A DNA stretch of 64,000 bases. Origin: Epiperipatus broadwayi (taxonomy: Eukaryota; Onychophora; Udeonychophora; Euonychophora; Peripatidae). A model generated the notes under the pieces. That model was not told where the DNA came from, searched no databases, and was given only the letters and a program-made list of their open reading frames with translations. Below are positions 12,131 through 24,913 of this stretch, piece after piece (within the stretch, counting starts at the first letter, position 1; every line of letters begins with the position of its first letter). The stretch lies in contig JAQFVV010000152.1 of NCBI GenBank assembly GCA_028023455.1, positions 1,674,001-1,738,000 of the forward strand. The letters are read 5' to 3'. Made by a program: the position numbers and the translations under genes.

Positions 12131-15100
12131 ATAATAATAAAGTTTTTTCATCGTTTATTATATTAAAGCTTCATCATTAATTTGTTCTCAGTCAAAATGA
12201 TTTAACTATACCTATCCAGATAAAAATAAAACAGAAGTTATACATACATAAGGAAAAAGCAGGAAATCGTTTTGCCTAAATTTCAATATTTAGCATTATT
12301 TATTTATTCAAATATAAAAATAGAGTTGCAAACTACACTATATTTTGTTCTATGCTACCCCCTTCCCTGTACAGAAAAGTGTGCAGTATATAAACATTGA
12401 TTAAAATAAAATACTTGTTGTTAATTGAACTGCAAAAGAAAAATACTTTTCAGCACATATATATAAGGCAATTTTTATTTGTATAGTAAGCATATATAAA
12501 TTAAAATTATAGTATACATAAAAAAAATTTAAAAGTAATCATAATAACATTAATAATAAAGTAAAAAGGACATATTTATATATATTTTACTGAATGTGTG
12601 TGTGTATACTCATCCATTTTATGAAAAAATAAGAACAACAACAAAAAAAAACTTCTGTAGTATATTTTTATTCTTTAAAAAAAGTAAATAATGAAACATG
12701 TGACATTCATTGAAATTAAATATGCTCTAGTCAATTTTTTTTTCAATAATTTTTTCTCTCATAGAAATATAATAAATTAGTCTTTTTATCAATAAATTAT
12801 GATCTCTGTAATTTTTAAATATTTTTAAAGTCAGTATTAAATGTTGTAAAATTTTGTAAAACATTTGTCATTACTCTTTAAAAAATATGTAATTATGCAA
12901 AGTACTACACATCAAATTTAGAAAGGATAATAATGGAAAATAAAGTGTGTGTGCTTTCAATTTAAACTGAAGAAATTCTATTAATATATATATATAATTG
13001 TATATAGTGATCCAAGACAAAAAATAACTACTGGCATACTATAGAGTTTATTTATATATATATTTTTAAAAAGTTATGATCCTCTACAGTGTTCAGATAA
13101 ATAAAAATGGTTGCTTGAATATTTTATAATTTGTGAATCTTAATGTTTTTTGTTTGTTTATTTATGCTTTTTTTAAAAATTGTTTACATTTTTCTTTAGA
13201 TAAATATAATTGGTATTGTATCATTAGATGTAGCATAGTTTACAACTCCAATGAATTCTAAAATAAATAAAAGAAATCTACATAAATGTGTTATAACTTA
13301 AATAAAATTCAAAGTTAATCATTGACTCTAAATAAATCGATATTCTTTTAGTCTGCAATTCTGATTACTTAAAATAATTAAAGGTCTGCCTTTACAATAT
13401 AATTAAATCATGATATATTGAAAAGTTTTTGATAAAAGCTGTTGTTATTTAAAGATAACTCAGGATTGACATTTAATCTCCAAGTTGTGAAACTGTTATA
13501 AATAGATGATTTATGATTAAATATAAATAAAAAAAAAGCTTGTATACTTTTAATATTTTGACATATTTGATTATAACATAACATTACTGAAAGCACTTGT
13601 TAAAATTGTGTTTACAATTATTGAAAAATATTTTTTTATATAAATAACATGTAGGTTTTAATAAATAAATAAATAATATGTAAGTCAGAATAATTTGTTC
13701 ATAAATGAGTAAAGACCTCTCGTTTGAAAATAAAATAATTTATAAAAGTCTAAAGAGTTTTTTATTTATTATTAAACAAAATGCACATTGCTAAAAAAAG
13801 AAATAATCTATAAAAGTTACAATTAATTCATAGAAGGGAAAGAGGGTTTGGTTTAGAAATGTTAAAAATAAAAAGTTTAACGATTAATTAGAAGAGGGAG
13901 AAAGTTTAACTTGATAAAAGTTTAAGAAATAAATTGTTTTATAAAATTAAAGGTACCCTCTCTCTTTGTTTAGAACTATTTAAAGAAAAAAAGTAATCTT
14001 TAAAACTAAATAATGAGTTGATTTTAGAAATATATATGTGTGTAAATGATGAGTTGATTTTAAACATAGCAAAATGTATGCTTGTTGATAAAATAAATAT
14101 GTGCATGTTCAATATTAAAGAATAAATGAAAGTTATAAGTTAAAAGAAATTCCCTCAAGGGTTGTATGTACTAAAAGCTACATAAAAGAATAAAATTTGC
14201 AATGGCTACTAATTAAAAAGAATTCAAAAACAACAGAATTTAGCAATCAAAAACAGTGGAGGAATTTCAACAACAATTATAGCTGGCAGATATCAAAACT
14301 AATTCACAAAGTGACAACAGGAAATAGAGTCAATCAGGAGTTGTTCAGTTGAGTTGAATTCATTCAATCAGTTTCTCAATCAGTTCTCAGTCAATCTTCT
14401 TGGGTATTTGTTAATAAAGACGATGCAGTGTTGAACAGCTTTTAGGAGCATACGATGAGCTCCAAGCCTGTCCTAAATACCAGTAGCCTGCCCAAGATGG
14501 AAGTAATGCACACCTAATAATCTGAAGCTGCCCAATGTCTAACTGTTTTGAACAATAAGTAGTAAGAAACAGCAATCAACAGAAATCTAACAGAAGCCTA
14601 AAAAATCCAACTAGTTGGTAATAAATTTCACAACAAACAGCAAGAAGTATACATGTTCTAAAATCCTAGGTAATAAATCAAATTTTCTTATTTCCATTTC
14701 TAATTAATGTAGCCATTGCAATCCTTAAAGCCTCCCAGAGTCAATTAATAAATGAACTCTATAGCATGCATAAAGAACTATAGATGTGCATGTTTTTTTT
14801 AAATGTCATGCATTATTTAATGCTTTTTTATATTATATTCTAGTGTATGAATTCAGAGCGTGTGTGTGTGGTCATTATATAAAAATACCATTATTTATGT
14901 TAGTTAAGATTTATAAAAGTAGTTAAAATTAGAATAATAAATATTTAGGTTCAAATAAATTATCTGTAAATGTAATATTTGTCGGTCAATCCTTTTACCA
15001 CTAATTAAAGCAGTAATGCATTATATTCATTTTGATTGAGCTACTTGGGATATCTTAGGTGCTGAATTAGTTTGCCAATCATTCAAAGGGTGTCATTTAT

Positions 15101-16229
15101 CTTTGGGTAACTGACTGGCACCCAGGGTTTACTCCAAAACAAAAAAGTGCTTTGAATGATGGGTGTTGAATTCTGCAGCCAAAAAGGCATCTGTGTCCTG
15201 GAAACGTAGCCATATTTATATATCTGATATATATATATATATAGCTCAGCTTGGATACAGATACTCTTTGGGTACTCTCTTTTCTGCCTAAGGGGCCAGT
15301 ATGGAGCAATAATTAAATTGCATTGGTGTAGATCAAATGTATAAGTTATAATTGTATCATATTTTGTTTCACAAGTTATTTTATTTAAAGAGTCAAAAGT
15401 GCATGTTAGACTTTGTTGCCTCCCTTAAGTGACCTAGAAACACTCTACCTGATTCAATATAATGTATTTAATACTAACAGACGTGACACCTGCTTCGATA
15501 TTTCTAAAAAATGGACAACCTAACTCATTTGCATCTAATTTGCATATAGTAAGTCTAATACAAACAATATCACAGTTTTAAATACAGATATGATTATGAG
15601 GCACAGAACCTCGAAAGCACTCAGCCTTAAACTGAGTGATTAATATTTTTTAGGTGTGTAGCTTCTGAAACTTTCATATCATATGTGCTTCATAGATTAT
15701 TACTTAAAAGAAATATCTATGTATTTCTTGATAATTTATATATTTATTACTAATTTATTATTTATTTTTTTAAAAAATAAGATATTATTATGATTGTTAT
15801 CAAAGAAAGCATTGTGCAATTTTCAAAATATTCTGAATATAGTTGACTTATTTAGCATATAAAATGAGCTAGATAGTAAATACATATTCATTGTTAAGAT
15901 AAAATAAACATAATATATATGAATAATTAATAAGTATAGTTACAGCAATGCATTACAATAAATATTAAAAAACATATTATTAAAACCTGTTATTAGCTTT
16001 TAAAATAGACTATCTGGGAATATCCAGCTGTATTTATCATTGACTGAATATTTTTATCAGTCCTGTGGTATTAGAGCTGCGACATGAAGAATTATAATCG
16101 TTTAATCATTAAATTAATTAGGTTATTAAATCAAAAACATATTTTAAAATCTACATTTAAAAAAAAAAATTTAAAAAAATTGAGTGTGTGTTTGCACGTG
16201 CATATTCTGCATAATCTATTTTAATACAT
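12131..16229. other. AT-rich non-coding DNA with a possible LTR fragment
   Basis: No gene recognised. At 14330-14450 a segment with repeated TCAGT/CAATC motifs followed by TTAATAAAGACGATGCAG resembles the R-U5 region of an LTR retrotransposon (AATAAA signal included), but neither LTR boundaries nor internal genes could be found. 14005-14065 holds a short direct repeat of ATGAGTTGATTTTA. TA microsatellites lie at about 12980 and 15225. Confidence 0.4.
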
Positions 16230-16445
16230 TGTACAGGATTGCACCTGCATTTATATATGTAATATATGCAGGATTTAAACTCAGACTTTCAGTACCATCT
16301 TATATTGCTGACTCACCTGATCACACACATGTTGAAAAGATAAATAATCACCAATATTCGTATTTCGTGCTAAACCAGCACTTATTAAAGTATGAAGATT
16401 AGTTATTTTAATATAAATCTGAATACTAATTGTATATATGTGTAG
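16230..16445 (-). repeat. R1 repeat copy, partial
   Basis: Dispersed repeat seen seven times in the window. Diagnostic blocks read on the + strand are: AACTCAGACTTTCA, the GATCACACA..T motif, AAAGATAAATAATCA, TATTTCGTGC, CCAGCACT and TTAAAGTATGAAGATT. On the minus strand the AGTCTGAGTTTAAATCC end resembles a tRNA-type B box, so a tRNA-derived SINE origin is possible but not shown. Confidence 0.75.
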
Positions 16446-17130
16446 AATTATTTCAATATTTAGTCTAGAAATATGATGAAATATTTTAATAATGTTACGT
16501 TCAAAGTTAAAGATACTATTATGAAATAGGAAAAGAATAAAAATCTTTATACTGTTTTTCCATAAAATAATGATCAGAAAATAATAAATTCTTTAAACAG
16601 CTATATAAATATCAATATTTATATAACTGTTGTAAAAAATTTATATTACTATTGAAATAATAGTAAATAATTTTGAAGTTGGAATTATTTACTATTTATG
16701 TTATCATTTTTGAATTTTATAATTTTTTAATATTTATTAAATATAATATTTGCAAATTTTTGAAATTTTATATTTGATGTTATAATAAATTGTTAATGTT
16801 GTTTTAATTAACTAAATATCTAGAGTTTCTTTTCTTTCTGTGTCCACATCATTAAGTATTATTCTAACCATACACATGCATTATAATAATTGAATATATC
16901 TGGGCATAATTGAACATAATCTAAAGAAAATAATGTATGAGAAGTATATTATTATTATTAAAGATATTATTTATTGATTTTTAAGAATTGAATAATGAAA
17001 CTTCTTAATTTTATCATATCGAATGACTATAAGAAAGCTTGATGTTTTGAAATGTCGTGGAGAATACAATGATAAATATAATATATGGTAAGATGCCATT
17101 ATTTGGAGTGTATTTATGATATAGGTTTTT

Positions 17131-17368
17131 TTCTACAGTACAGGTTTTTTCATACCTGCACTTATATATGTAATATATAGGGGATTGAACTCAGACTTTC
17201 ACATGACCTTCAGCCATCCATGCTATCTCATAGCACTGATACATTTGATCACACACGTCAAAAAGATAAATAATCATCAATATATATATTTCATGCGAAA
17301 GCAGCACTTGTCAATTGTCCATTAAAGTATGAAGATTGGCTACCTTAATATAAGCTGAGCTTTGATTG
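17131..17368 (-). repeat. R1 repeat copy
   Basis: Same order of blocks as at 16230: TACAGGTTTTTTCATACCTG, TTGAACTCAGACTTTCA, CAGCCATCCATGCTATCTCA, GATCACACACG, AAAGATAAATAATCATCAAT, CCATTAAAGTATGAAGATTG, CTTAATATAAGCTGAGC. It includes the hairpin end (CAGGTTTTTTCATACCTG) missing from the neighbouring copy. Confidence 0.8.
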
Positions 17369-17799
17369 TTATTTACGATAATAAATATTATTGTTAGTAG
17401 TTCATAATTTTAATTTAGTTTGGCTTATAAGTAAATTAGTTAAATGGGTTTAGAAGGAGGGATTAATGAGTAGATTTATTTTTATCGATTATTAAGTAAA
17501 TGAATATGACATAGTTTAATATTTCAATTTAATTTAAGAAATATTGATTATAATTTATTTTCGGAAGTGTGAGTCATGGGAGATTAATAATAGTATAGGG
17601 AAGTAGGTAGTAGTGATATTCCTATGCCATTAGGTATATACCTTTTGGGTATGTTCTTTATGTTAAAAATATGTGTATAACTTATTAGACACTTTTGATA
17701 ATGTGTCTCGTGATTTTAATATCAAGGTTATTCATTCGAACCATTTATGAGAAAGTTGAGCAGTAGTTAGCTGGTTCTCAGTAAGTGCACAATATGTAT

Positions 17800-18093
17800 A
17801 AATCCATTGTATTCAATAATATCACAAAAAGAAAAAATATATAATATAAATAAAATGTTCTTTAATTAAAACAAAATTGTAATTATCATAAAAATAATAA
17901 ATTTAACGGTAACAGACTATTATAAACAATCCTTAAATCCGCAGAAGTAACTTTTGGTTAATTTTTGAACCTGATTTAACTGCTATTAAATTAAAAAAAA
18001 ACAACAATTTAACCGAAAGTACTTCTGCTGATTACGGACATTTTATTTATATTATATATTTTTGTATTTTTGTGATAGTATTGAATACAATGG
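17800..18093. repeat. 294-bp interrupted palindrome
   Basis: The outer arms TCCATTGTATTCAATA...ATAAAATGTTC (17800-17859) and GACATTTTATTTATA...TGAATACAATGGA (18035-18093) are reverse complements. Inner arms CCGCAGAAGTAACTTTTGGTTAA and TTAACCGAAAGTACTTCTGC also pair. The left arm has roughly 70 bp of extra sequence between outer and inner parts, so the symmetry is broken by one indel. It ends about 360 bp upstream of FABP exon 2. Confidence 0.75.
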
Positions 18094-18450
18094 ATATATA
18101 TAGAAATATGAATAAAACCTATCATAAAACTTAACACTTTCTTAGATATTGATCTAATAAAAATAATGTCAGACTGATCTGTCTCATTCTATATTCATTT
18201 CTTAGAATAAAACTATGATCAAATGAGCTGTAAATTAAAATACTTCAAGTTCTCAGATGTTAAGAAACAAGAGTCAGTCTGATATTTTTCCGTAAAAGAA
18301 AGTGCAAAAATTCTTATGAGGCATTCTATGTTTTAAATTCATAGATTATAGTTCTCTTTCCAATATATATATATGATTTTGTTATAGTTTTAGGTCTTCA
18401 TGCATTGTGCATACATATGTTTGTATGTATATATATATTTATATTTTTAG

Positions 18451-18623
18451 GTGTCTCCCAAGAACATAAAGAAATGTCAAAAACTCAAAAACCAATTATA
18501 GAAATGTCTCAAAGTGGTGATGAATATTATACTAAAACAATCTGTGGGGAAAAAACTATGGAAACGAAATTTAAATTAGGAGAAGAATTTGAATCCATAT
18601 CTTTTGAAGGAACTAAATTTAAG
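18451..18623 (+). CDS. FABP: Fatty-acid-binding protein, exon 2
   Basis: This encodes about 58 residues of an intracellular lipid-binding protein (FABP/CRABP family), a cytosolic ten-stranded beta barrel that carries fatty acids or similar ligands. Recognisable parts are KPIIEMSQSGDEYYTKT, MET.FKLGEEFESISFEGTKFK. The LGEEF block and the spacing match the canonical second FABP exon. The 173-nt length equals that of vertebrate FABP exon 2, and the exon starts with two bases completing a split Gly codon, as in that family. The acceptor is TATATTTTTAG and the donor AAG|GTAAAT. The open frame runs on past the donor into intron, which is not coding. Exon 1, with the start Met and the FABP signature, was not found in the window. 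Confidence 0.92.
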
Positions 18624-19989
18624 GTAAATAAAAGATTATATTTTATTATTCATATTTTTAAAATATTAACTGAAAATGAATATGTATAATAAAGAGAAAG
18701 ATGAGATTTCATGTATTTGATTAGACTAAAAATATAACAATCATCTTTTGAAATGATTTATTAAAACAGCTCACAAGTAGCAGATATTTCACTCATCTTC
18801 AAATCAAAGATTTTCATTGCTTTAAATTGTAAGACTATGCACAATTATAAAAAAAAGTTGTTTTTTCTTTTTCTTTATTTATTCTGTTTTATCCCCGATC
18901 TACATCACTCTAACTCAGCTAGTTTTTATACGAAAATATTCGTTAAACACGTATTGAATTCGTCTTTAAAAGTTCTGTAAGATGGTGCCATCTTCCGATT
19001 TATTTTACAAGTAAAAAATAAAAAAAAAACGCATTTAAACCTAAACAAAGAAGGAACATTATTTGTGATTGGTTCTTAGCATGCTCTCAGCCAAAAAAGA
19101 CATTCTGATTGGCTGGAAAGAACAAAGAAACTGCCTGATCAAAGAAAATAAAGAAAAACGCTGAGATTTTCATTTCGAATGCAATTTTAAGTATTAAAAA
19201 AATATAATTTCAGAAATTAAAAATTATTTTCAGAGAGTATAATAAAAAAACAAAATTATTTTCGAAAAATATTGAAGATTTTAGTACAAATATTGAAGTT
19301 GTAGTAAAAAGAAATATTTACTTTTCTATAACGTAAAAGTCGATCTTTTTGCTTATATTATAGCTTTTATGTTGCCGAAATTGAATATTTTAGAATAAAA
19401 AAATAGCAATTTATTTTTGAAAGAACTTTCATTCTCTTCACAACTTGAAAAATTAATGATATACTTTTAGTTGAATTTAATATTATAGGCGAATATGTTT
19501 TAACAATAGGCTTTGTCTTCAGTTTGTGAGTTGGCCAATTAAAAGATTTGATTTTTACCTCATACAACCAATGATTTAATTAGTGGTTAAAAGGTTAATA
19601 GTATGTCATGAAAAGATTTTTTTTTCTCTTCTAACAATTTTTTTAGTTATACATTTTTTTTATATTTTTTGCTTTTGAAATTTTTTAAAATCTTCAATGT
19701 TCTTTTAATAAGTTCAGAAATAGATATAATATAAAATATTAGCAATTTATTTGACTTTTTTGTATAAAATTATTGTCATATCCTTACATAGTATAATGTT
19801 CCCAATTGACTTCAAATTTAAATGAAAAATATTGCAAGTCAATGTTTCTTTTAAAATGATTTAAACAAATATTGTTCCTAATGCAAACAGTTTTCTGTCA
19901 TATACAATGAGTTTTTCATACAAAAATTATATTCAAACATATATTTCTCATGTTATTATTTGAATGTATATATATATATATACACACAC
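18624..19989. other. Intron 2 of the FABP gene, proximal part
   Basis: No embedded gene recognised. Around 19055-19125 two GATTGG(T/C)T motifs lie about 50 bp apart in a slightly GC-richer patch; these resemble CCAAT boxes but no TATA box or transcript follows that I can identify. Confidence 0.5.
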
Positions 19990-20149
19990 AATAAAAACAC
20001 AGAATTACTTCTATAAAAAAGCTTTTATATTTCAACCAGCAGACTGGTTTTCGTCAGAAAGCAAAATGGCCATTTTGCTTTTTGATGAAAACTAGACTGC
20101 TCGTTGAAATATAAAAGCTTTTTTATAGAAGTAATTCTGTGTTTTTATT
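19990..20149. repeat. 160-bp near-perfect palindrome
   Basis: The arms meet at CAAAATGG|CCATTTTG (centre 20069/20070) with no spacer. Outer arms AATAAAAACACAGAATTACT and AGTAATTCTGTGTTTTTATT match exactly. Internal mismatches are few (TTTTCGTCAGAAAGC versus GCTTTTTGATGAAAA). The sequence TTTCATCAAAAAGC beside CAGACTGGTT resembles retroelement 3' ends, so this may be two head-to-head 3' fragments. Confidence 0.85.
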
Positions 20150-20182
20150 TTTCGTTTAGTTAGTTTGTATATTTATTATTAT

Positions 20183-20378
20183 ATATATATGAGATTTGAA
20201 TTCAGTCTTTCAAGCTCCCTACATCTATCCAATTCATCTTATACAACTGATACACATGACCACATACATATAAAGATATCTCCAATATACATATTTATGC
20301 TGAACCAGCACTCATCATTGGATCAAGATCATTATTTCCCACATATGTATGTAAGCAGTCCTCAGTTTATATTACTTG
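20183..20378 (-). repeat. R1 repeat copy, partial
   Basis: Shares GAATTCAGTCTTTCAAGCTCCC, CATCTATCC, ACTGATACACATGA, AAGATATCTCCAATATACATA, GAACCAGCACTCATCA, GATCATTAT.TCCCA and CTCAGTTTATATTA with the copies at 41.7-42.4 kb. It is the closest match to that subfamily. Confidence 0.75.
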
Positions 20379-20461
20379 AAGATCAAACATAAATTTGTTC
20401 ATAATGTTGTTTTCTGAAATAAAATGACTACATAAAAATAAATATTTTTTTTATATTTTTG

Positions 20462-20555
20462 AACTGGTTTTTGCCCTATATTAGGGCCTTTTCAAAGTAT
20501 ACATTTTTAGAAAAGTGTATTTTGAAAAAACCCTAATATAAGGTGAAAACCGGTT
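20462..20555. repeat. 94-bp imperfect palindrome
   Basis: AACTGGTTTTTGCC.CTATATTAGGGCC..TTTCAAAGTATAC pairs with GTGTATTTTGAAAAAACCCTAATATAAGGTGAAAACCGGTT. The centre lies near 20508. Confidence 0.75.
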
Positions 20556-23500
20556 ATATAGAAGATATGTATTTCTGCAGATTGAAAAGACTGTATATAA
20601 TAGTTAATTACCATTATTTTTATTGTTATTACAAGTTTTTTAATTAACAGACATTTTATTTGTATATATAAAGATTTCCTGGTGTAATATTAATTAATGT
20701 TTCTATAATGTTTATGACACAGACTTAAATCCAAACTGATAAGCTAAAAAATGTGTTTGATAGCTCAGAATTTTTTTCAAGTATCTGAGTTATTGTAAAG
20801 TCAGTTAATTAGACAATATATATTGGGAAATGATTAATTAACTCTTTATCATTAAAGAATAAAAGAAAAATGACAAGCATCCTGTTAAAGAAACCTTTGG
20901 ACTGAAGTAGTTTTTTTATAAATAAATACCACATGTACCCAGACTTTTCAAAGGCCATCCTTTTGATATGTTTAATTTGACATCATTACTTCATTTGCAT
21001 TAAATTCTTTGTAAAAATTATCTATTATTAAATCTAATATTTGTAATATTTTTACTTTAATTGGTTGTTATAACAAAGTTCTTTAAAGATTTAATGTAAA
21101 TATATATTCTTTTTACTAAACATTGCTGACTATGTCATTCATCTGATCTATATTAAGTGGATTGGCAAACCATGAAAACATTTTCATAAAACTAAATTAA
21201 AATTTTTAAATAAACCTGTTATAGTTGACAATATTATGGTGTGGCTATATATTTACTGGACCAACCTCTGAATAAAAAATTATTTTTTTTATTATTTTTT
21301 TTGTTCATAACTTCATGAACAAAGTACTAGTCATTTTAGTTTTATTAATATTTTACATTAATTAATACAAAAACACAATTTTTGTAATATTTTTTTTATT
21401 AAATATAATGTTTTTAATTGGTTGCTTTAACAATTTTTTTAAAAAAATTTAATATATATATATTATACTAAATATTGATGAGTATGTCATTTATTTGAGC
21501 TATATGGGGATTTTTGACAGACAATGAAAGCACAGAGCCCCTTTAATGCTGGATTAGGAATAGGTGATTGTGGGTATTTCTGCAGCTGGCTGGCAATCCC
21601 CATCCCAAAATATACAAACAATAGCGAAGCTAGTTCACTCATGGTTACCTGTTCTATTTAATATGTGAATTTTATAGCACTATTACAGTTTAATGGCAGA
21701 AAAAATATTTTTTTCATTAAAAAATAGCCTCATTGCGAATTTGGCATGTGACTTTGGACAAACATTTATACATTCACCTATCAGACAACAGAAAACATAT
21801 AATTAAATAAATATATACTATTGAGAAGATTTATTTCTTTTTAAATTAGTTTCAATAAATCCTAGTTATTAAATAGGACTTTAGTTAGGTTACAATTGTT
21901 AAACTAGTAAAAGATTTGCTTATATTAAATGATGGTCATGGGACATACTCAATACATTTAAATAATAATATGAGTATTTAATGTTTATTAAAGATAGATA
22001 AGAGAGAGAGAAAAAAAAATTTCCCTCTCTACAATAATTTTATTTATTTATTTATTATGTTAAAAAATATTTTATATAAAAATTGTTATCACTTAATTAA
22101 AAGGGATTTCTCTCTCTCATTACATAAAATGTTTTCCATATTAAAGCATAATTAAAATGTTATCTGTTTCACATAATCAAAAAAAAAAAAGTAACAACAA
22201 AAGATTTTTTTAATAATTGAGATATAACTTTTTTTTTCTTTCAAAAAAGGACATAATCTTTTTGTAAAAACAAAATCAATTGATCCTTTTTAGAGAGAGA
22301 CCATGTGATTGATTGGATATGAAGTTTGTTTTTTTAAAAAAAGACATATGGGTAGTAGAAGGGAATAGACTTTAGTATCAACTCTGTCTCATTCCAGCTA
22401 CAGCAAAATGATGTATGAGAAGCTAGGCCTGGGTAGTCTAAAGATAAACTGACCTCACTACTAGTAAAAAAAGATTTTTGAACTGAAATTTACAATAATG
22501 TTGTGCTAACATTTGACTAAGAGGTGAGGATTACCAATGTAACTATGTAACAATTAATTTTATAAAAAGAATATAGAAAAGAAAATATTCCTTGGTGAAA
22601 ATTTCACTAATTCTTATGTATTAATCTATCCAAAATCATATCTTGGTTTATGTTCATCTGAATGAATTATTATACTCAAAACTTATGTTAACTGATATGG
22701 AAATTACTGAGAACTGGGATCTACTAGAAAAAATATATAATCTGGAAGGAAATAATTGCTAAACTGAACTTATGCAACCTAAATGAATTATCAAACTGAA
22801 AACTTATGTTAATCTGACATGAAAAATATTATATTGGAAAATGGGAGCTACAAGAAAAAAAGTCTAATTTGAAAGAAAATAATAGTTAAACTAAACCTAC
22901 ATTAATCTGAAATTAAAATGAGTTTTAAAATCATATAATGATTAAATAGCTAATATAAAATATTATTTGTGATATTTATTTATAACTACACCATCTACCT
23001 TCAAATATATACATTTCTGTTATTAAAACTTTAAGCATTTTTTGCAAAATAATAAACTATTTGCCATATTCATTCAAACTTAATGAATACATATGGCATT
23101 ATAAAATATTTGCTGAACACAGGCTAAATTATTAATCCCTAAGTGGCCTCCTCTACTGCATGATATTATGCATAAATAATAAATGGCAGTATAGGTAGTC
23201 ATGTACTTATTCTTCTACTGTTCAACAATATAATGTTATGCCTAATAACTCATTGCCATGGAGATTAAAATAATTCTAAAGATAACTCTTCATAAAAACC
23301 TCAAGTATGAATATAATTATAAAATGTATGTGAAACATGTATTATTTTAATGCTTTCAAATAATATAGGATAATAACTGTCACAGTTAACTCTTTATTTT
23401 TTATGAGTAAAATACTACAACATTTTATTATAATATAGAGACAGAAATTATAAAGATCTATAAAACATAATCACTTCTGTACAATTGTCACAATTCAATA

Positions 23501-24814
23501 TTAAGTTTAGCTATAAAATGTAGTGAACAATTCTGCTTTGATATAATATTGACATAAAGATACTTTATCAATATTAAACATAATTATGAAACTTAAATAT
23601 AAACTACCTGCATATCCGAGTTGATCCCTGTCCTCCTATTAAAAGGACTTGTTTTATTTTAAAAGTTTCTAGAGTCCACAATAGTAAACTTTAGATATTT
23701 TTCATTCATCCAGAGATGCTATGATGACTCAAAAATTTATTTTAGTTCTTTGACATTTTTATCTGGGCAAATCCTAAAGGATAACATAATAAATTATCAT
23801 TTCATCAAATGATATAATTTTCATTTTTAAAATTTGGAATATTTAAATAAAGTTAATTTTTTCTAAAGAGAGTCAATACTTATATTAGATGATGGAAATA
23901 GTCCAGTATATAAATACTATTAAAATACCATCATCACAAACTTTCAGGAAAACACATTACTAATGCAGTAGTTATCAGAATAATAATATCCAACTAAATT
24001 GTTTTTATACATTTAGGAAATATATTCTAGTATACAATTAAAAGTTTTTAAGGTAATTTTACAGATACTGCTATCTTTAGAAGAAAACATTTTAAATTCC
24101 AGTAATCGCTAATAAATTTTGTTTAAAATAATCTGGTACAGAGGTGTTTATATAATGTCATTCACAAGATTTTTTTTCTACTTTTAGCATATGTTATATT
24201 GCAAATGCATTTATCACATGTTCATAAGACATACATAATTTGTATATCATAAGTAAAATAATTGTATAGTAAATCATTAGGGAGGACATGTGACATTGAA
24301 GCTGTTTTATTGAATACTACTGAAAATTAATGCTGGAATTTTCAATTTAAGTGTGCTATTGTATTAAATTACACAGAACAAAAATATTTTACCATATGTG
24401 AACCATGAACTTTACAAAAATTGAAACTTCCACCAATAGTGATAATATTATAATCATATCTCTTCTTTTCCAGTTAATATATTAATGTTTATCTGTTCTT
24501 TACCATCTACCTAATTAAAATTTATTTCATAATTAATAATGGATGGTTATCTAGGCTGTTTGTGGATTGATTATCTAAAAAAAAAATTGTGACTTAAAAA
24601 TATATTCCAAAGTCACAAGGATTAATATAGCAGATAAATATTCTAATCTCTGCACCATGAATTCCTTCATAATAATTGCAGCTTCTATTAATAAAAAAAT
24701 ACTGTATAATTGGTCATTTTTGGAAGGACATTGATAGTTTTCATTAAGCTAAATTTATTATCATTGTATTATTAATATATAATACTACTGCTATATATGT
24801 TTATGTATATATAG
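20556..24814. other. Intron 2 of the FABP gene, distal part, with two diverged tandem duplications
   Basis: No gene seen. About 190 bp at 20990-21185 recurs diverged at 21350-21545 (shared TTGTAATATTTTT, TTAATTGGTTG, ACTAAA.ATTG.TGA.TATGTCATT; offset about 357 bp). A second tandem pair with a 121-bp offset lies at 22659-22905 (shared AATGAATTAT, AAAACTTATGTTAA.CTGA, CTA.AAGAAAAAA, GAAA.AATA). 22000-22220 is low-complexity with GAGA and poly(A) runs. Confidence 0.5.
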
Positions 24815-24913
24815 GGTGTAGCTGAAAGAGATGGAGACAAACTAATTATTCATAGTAAAGGACCAAAAAAGATTACTCTTATAAGAGAGATAAAAGGGGA
24901 TGAATTGCATCAG
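24815..24913 (+). CDS. FABP: Fatty-acid-binding protein, exon 3
   Basis: This encodes GVAERDGDKLIIHSK and ITLIREIKGDELHQ, the DGDKL...VRE region of FABPs (central to late beta strands lining the ligand cavity). It is 99 nt in phase 0 at both ends; family exon 3 is usually 102 nt, so one codon is missing relative to the usual length, near the KWDGK turn. The acceptor is TGTATATATAG|GG, pyrimidine-poor but followed by perfect reading-frame agreement with exon 2; the donor is CAG|GTAAAT. The Arg in TLIRE corresponds to the conserved carboxylate-region Arg of the VRE motif. Confidence is high because sequence, phase and length all agree. Confidence 0.92.

Noticed and set aside
19055-19125. Two CCAAT-box-like motifs as a promoter for an internal FABP start
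   Set aside because: No TATA box, start codon or exon follows; such 6-8-mers are expected by chance.
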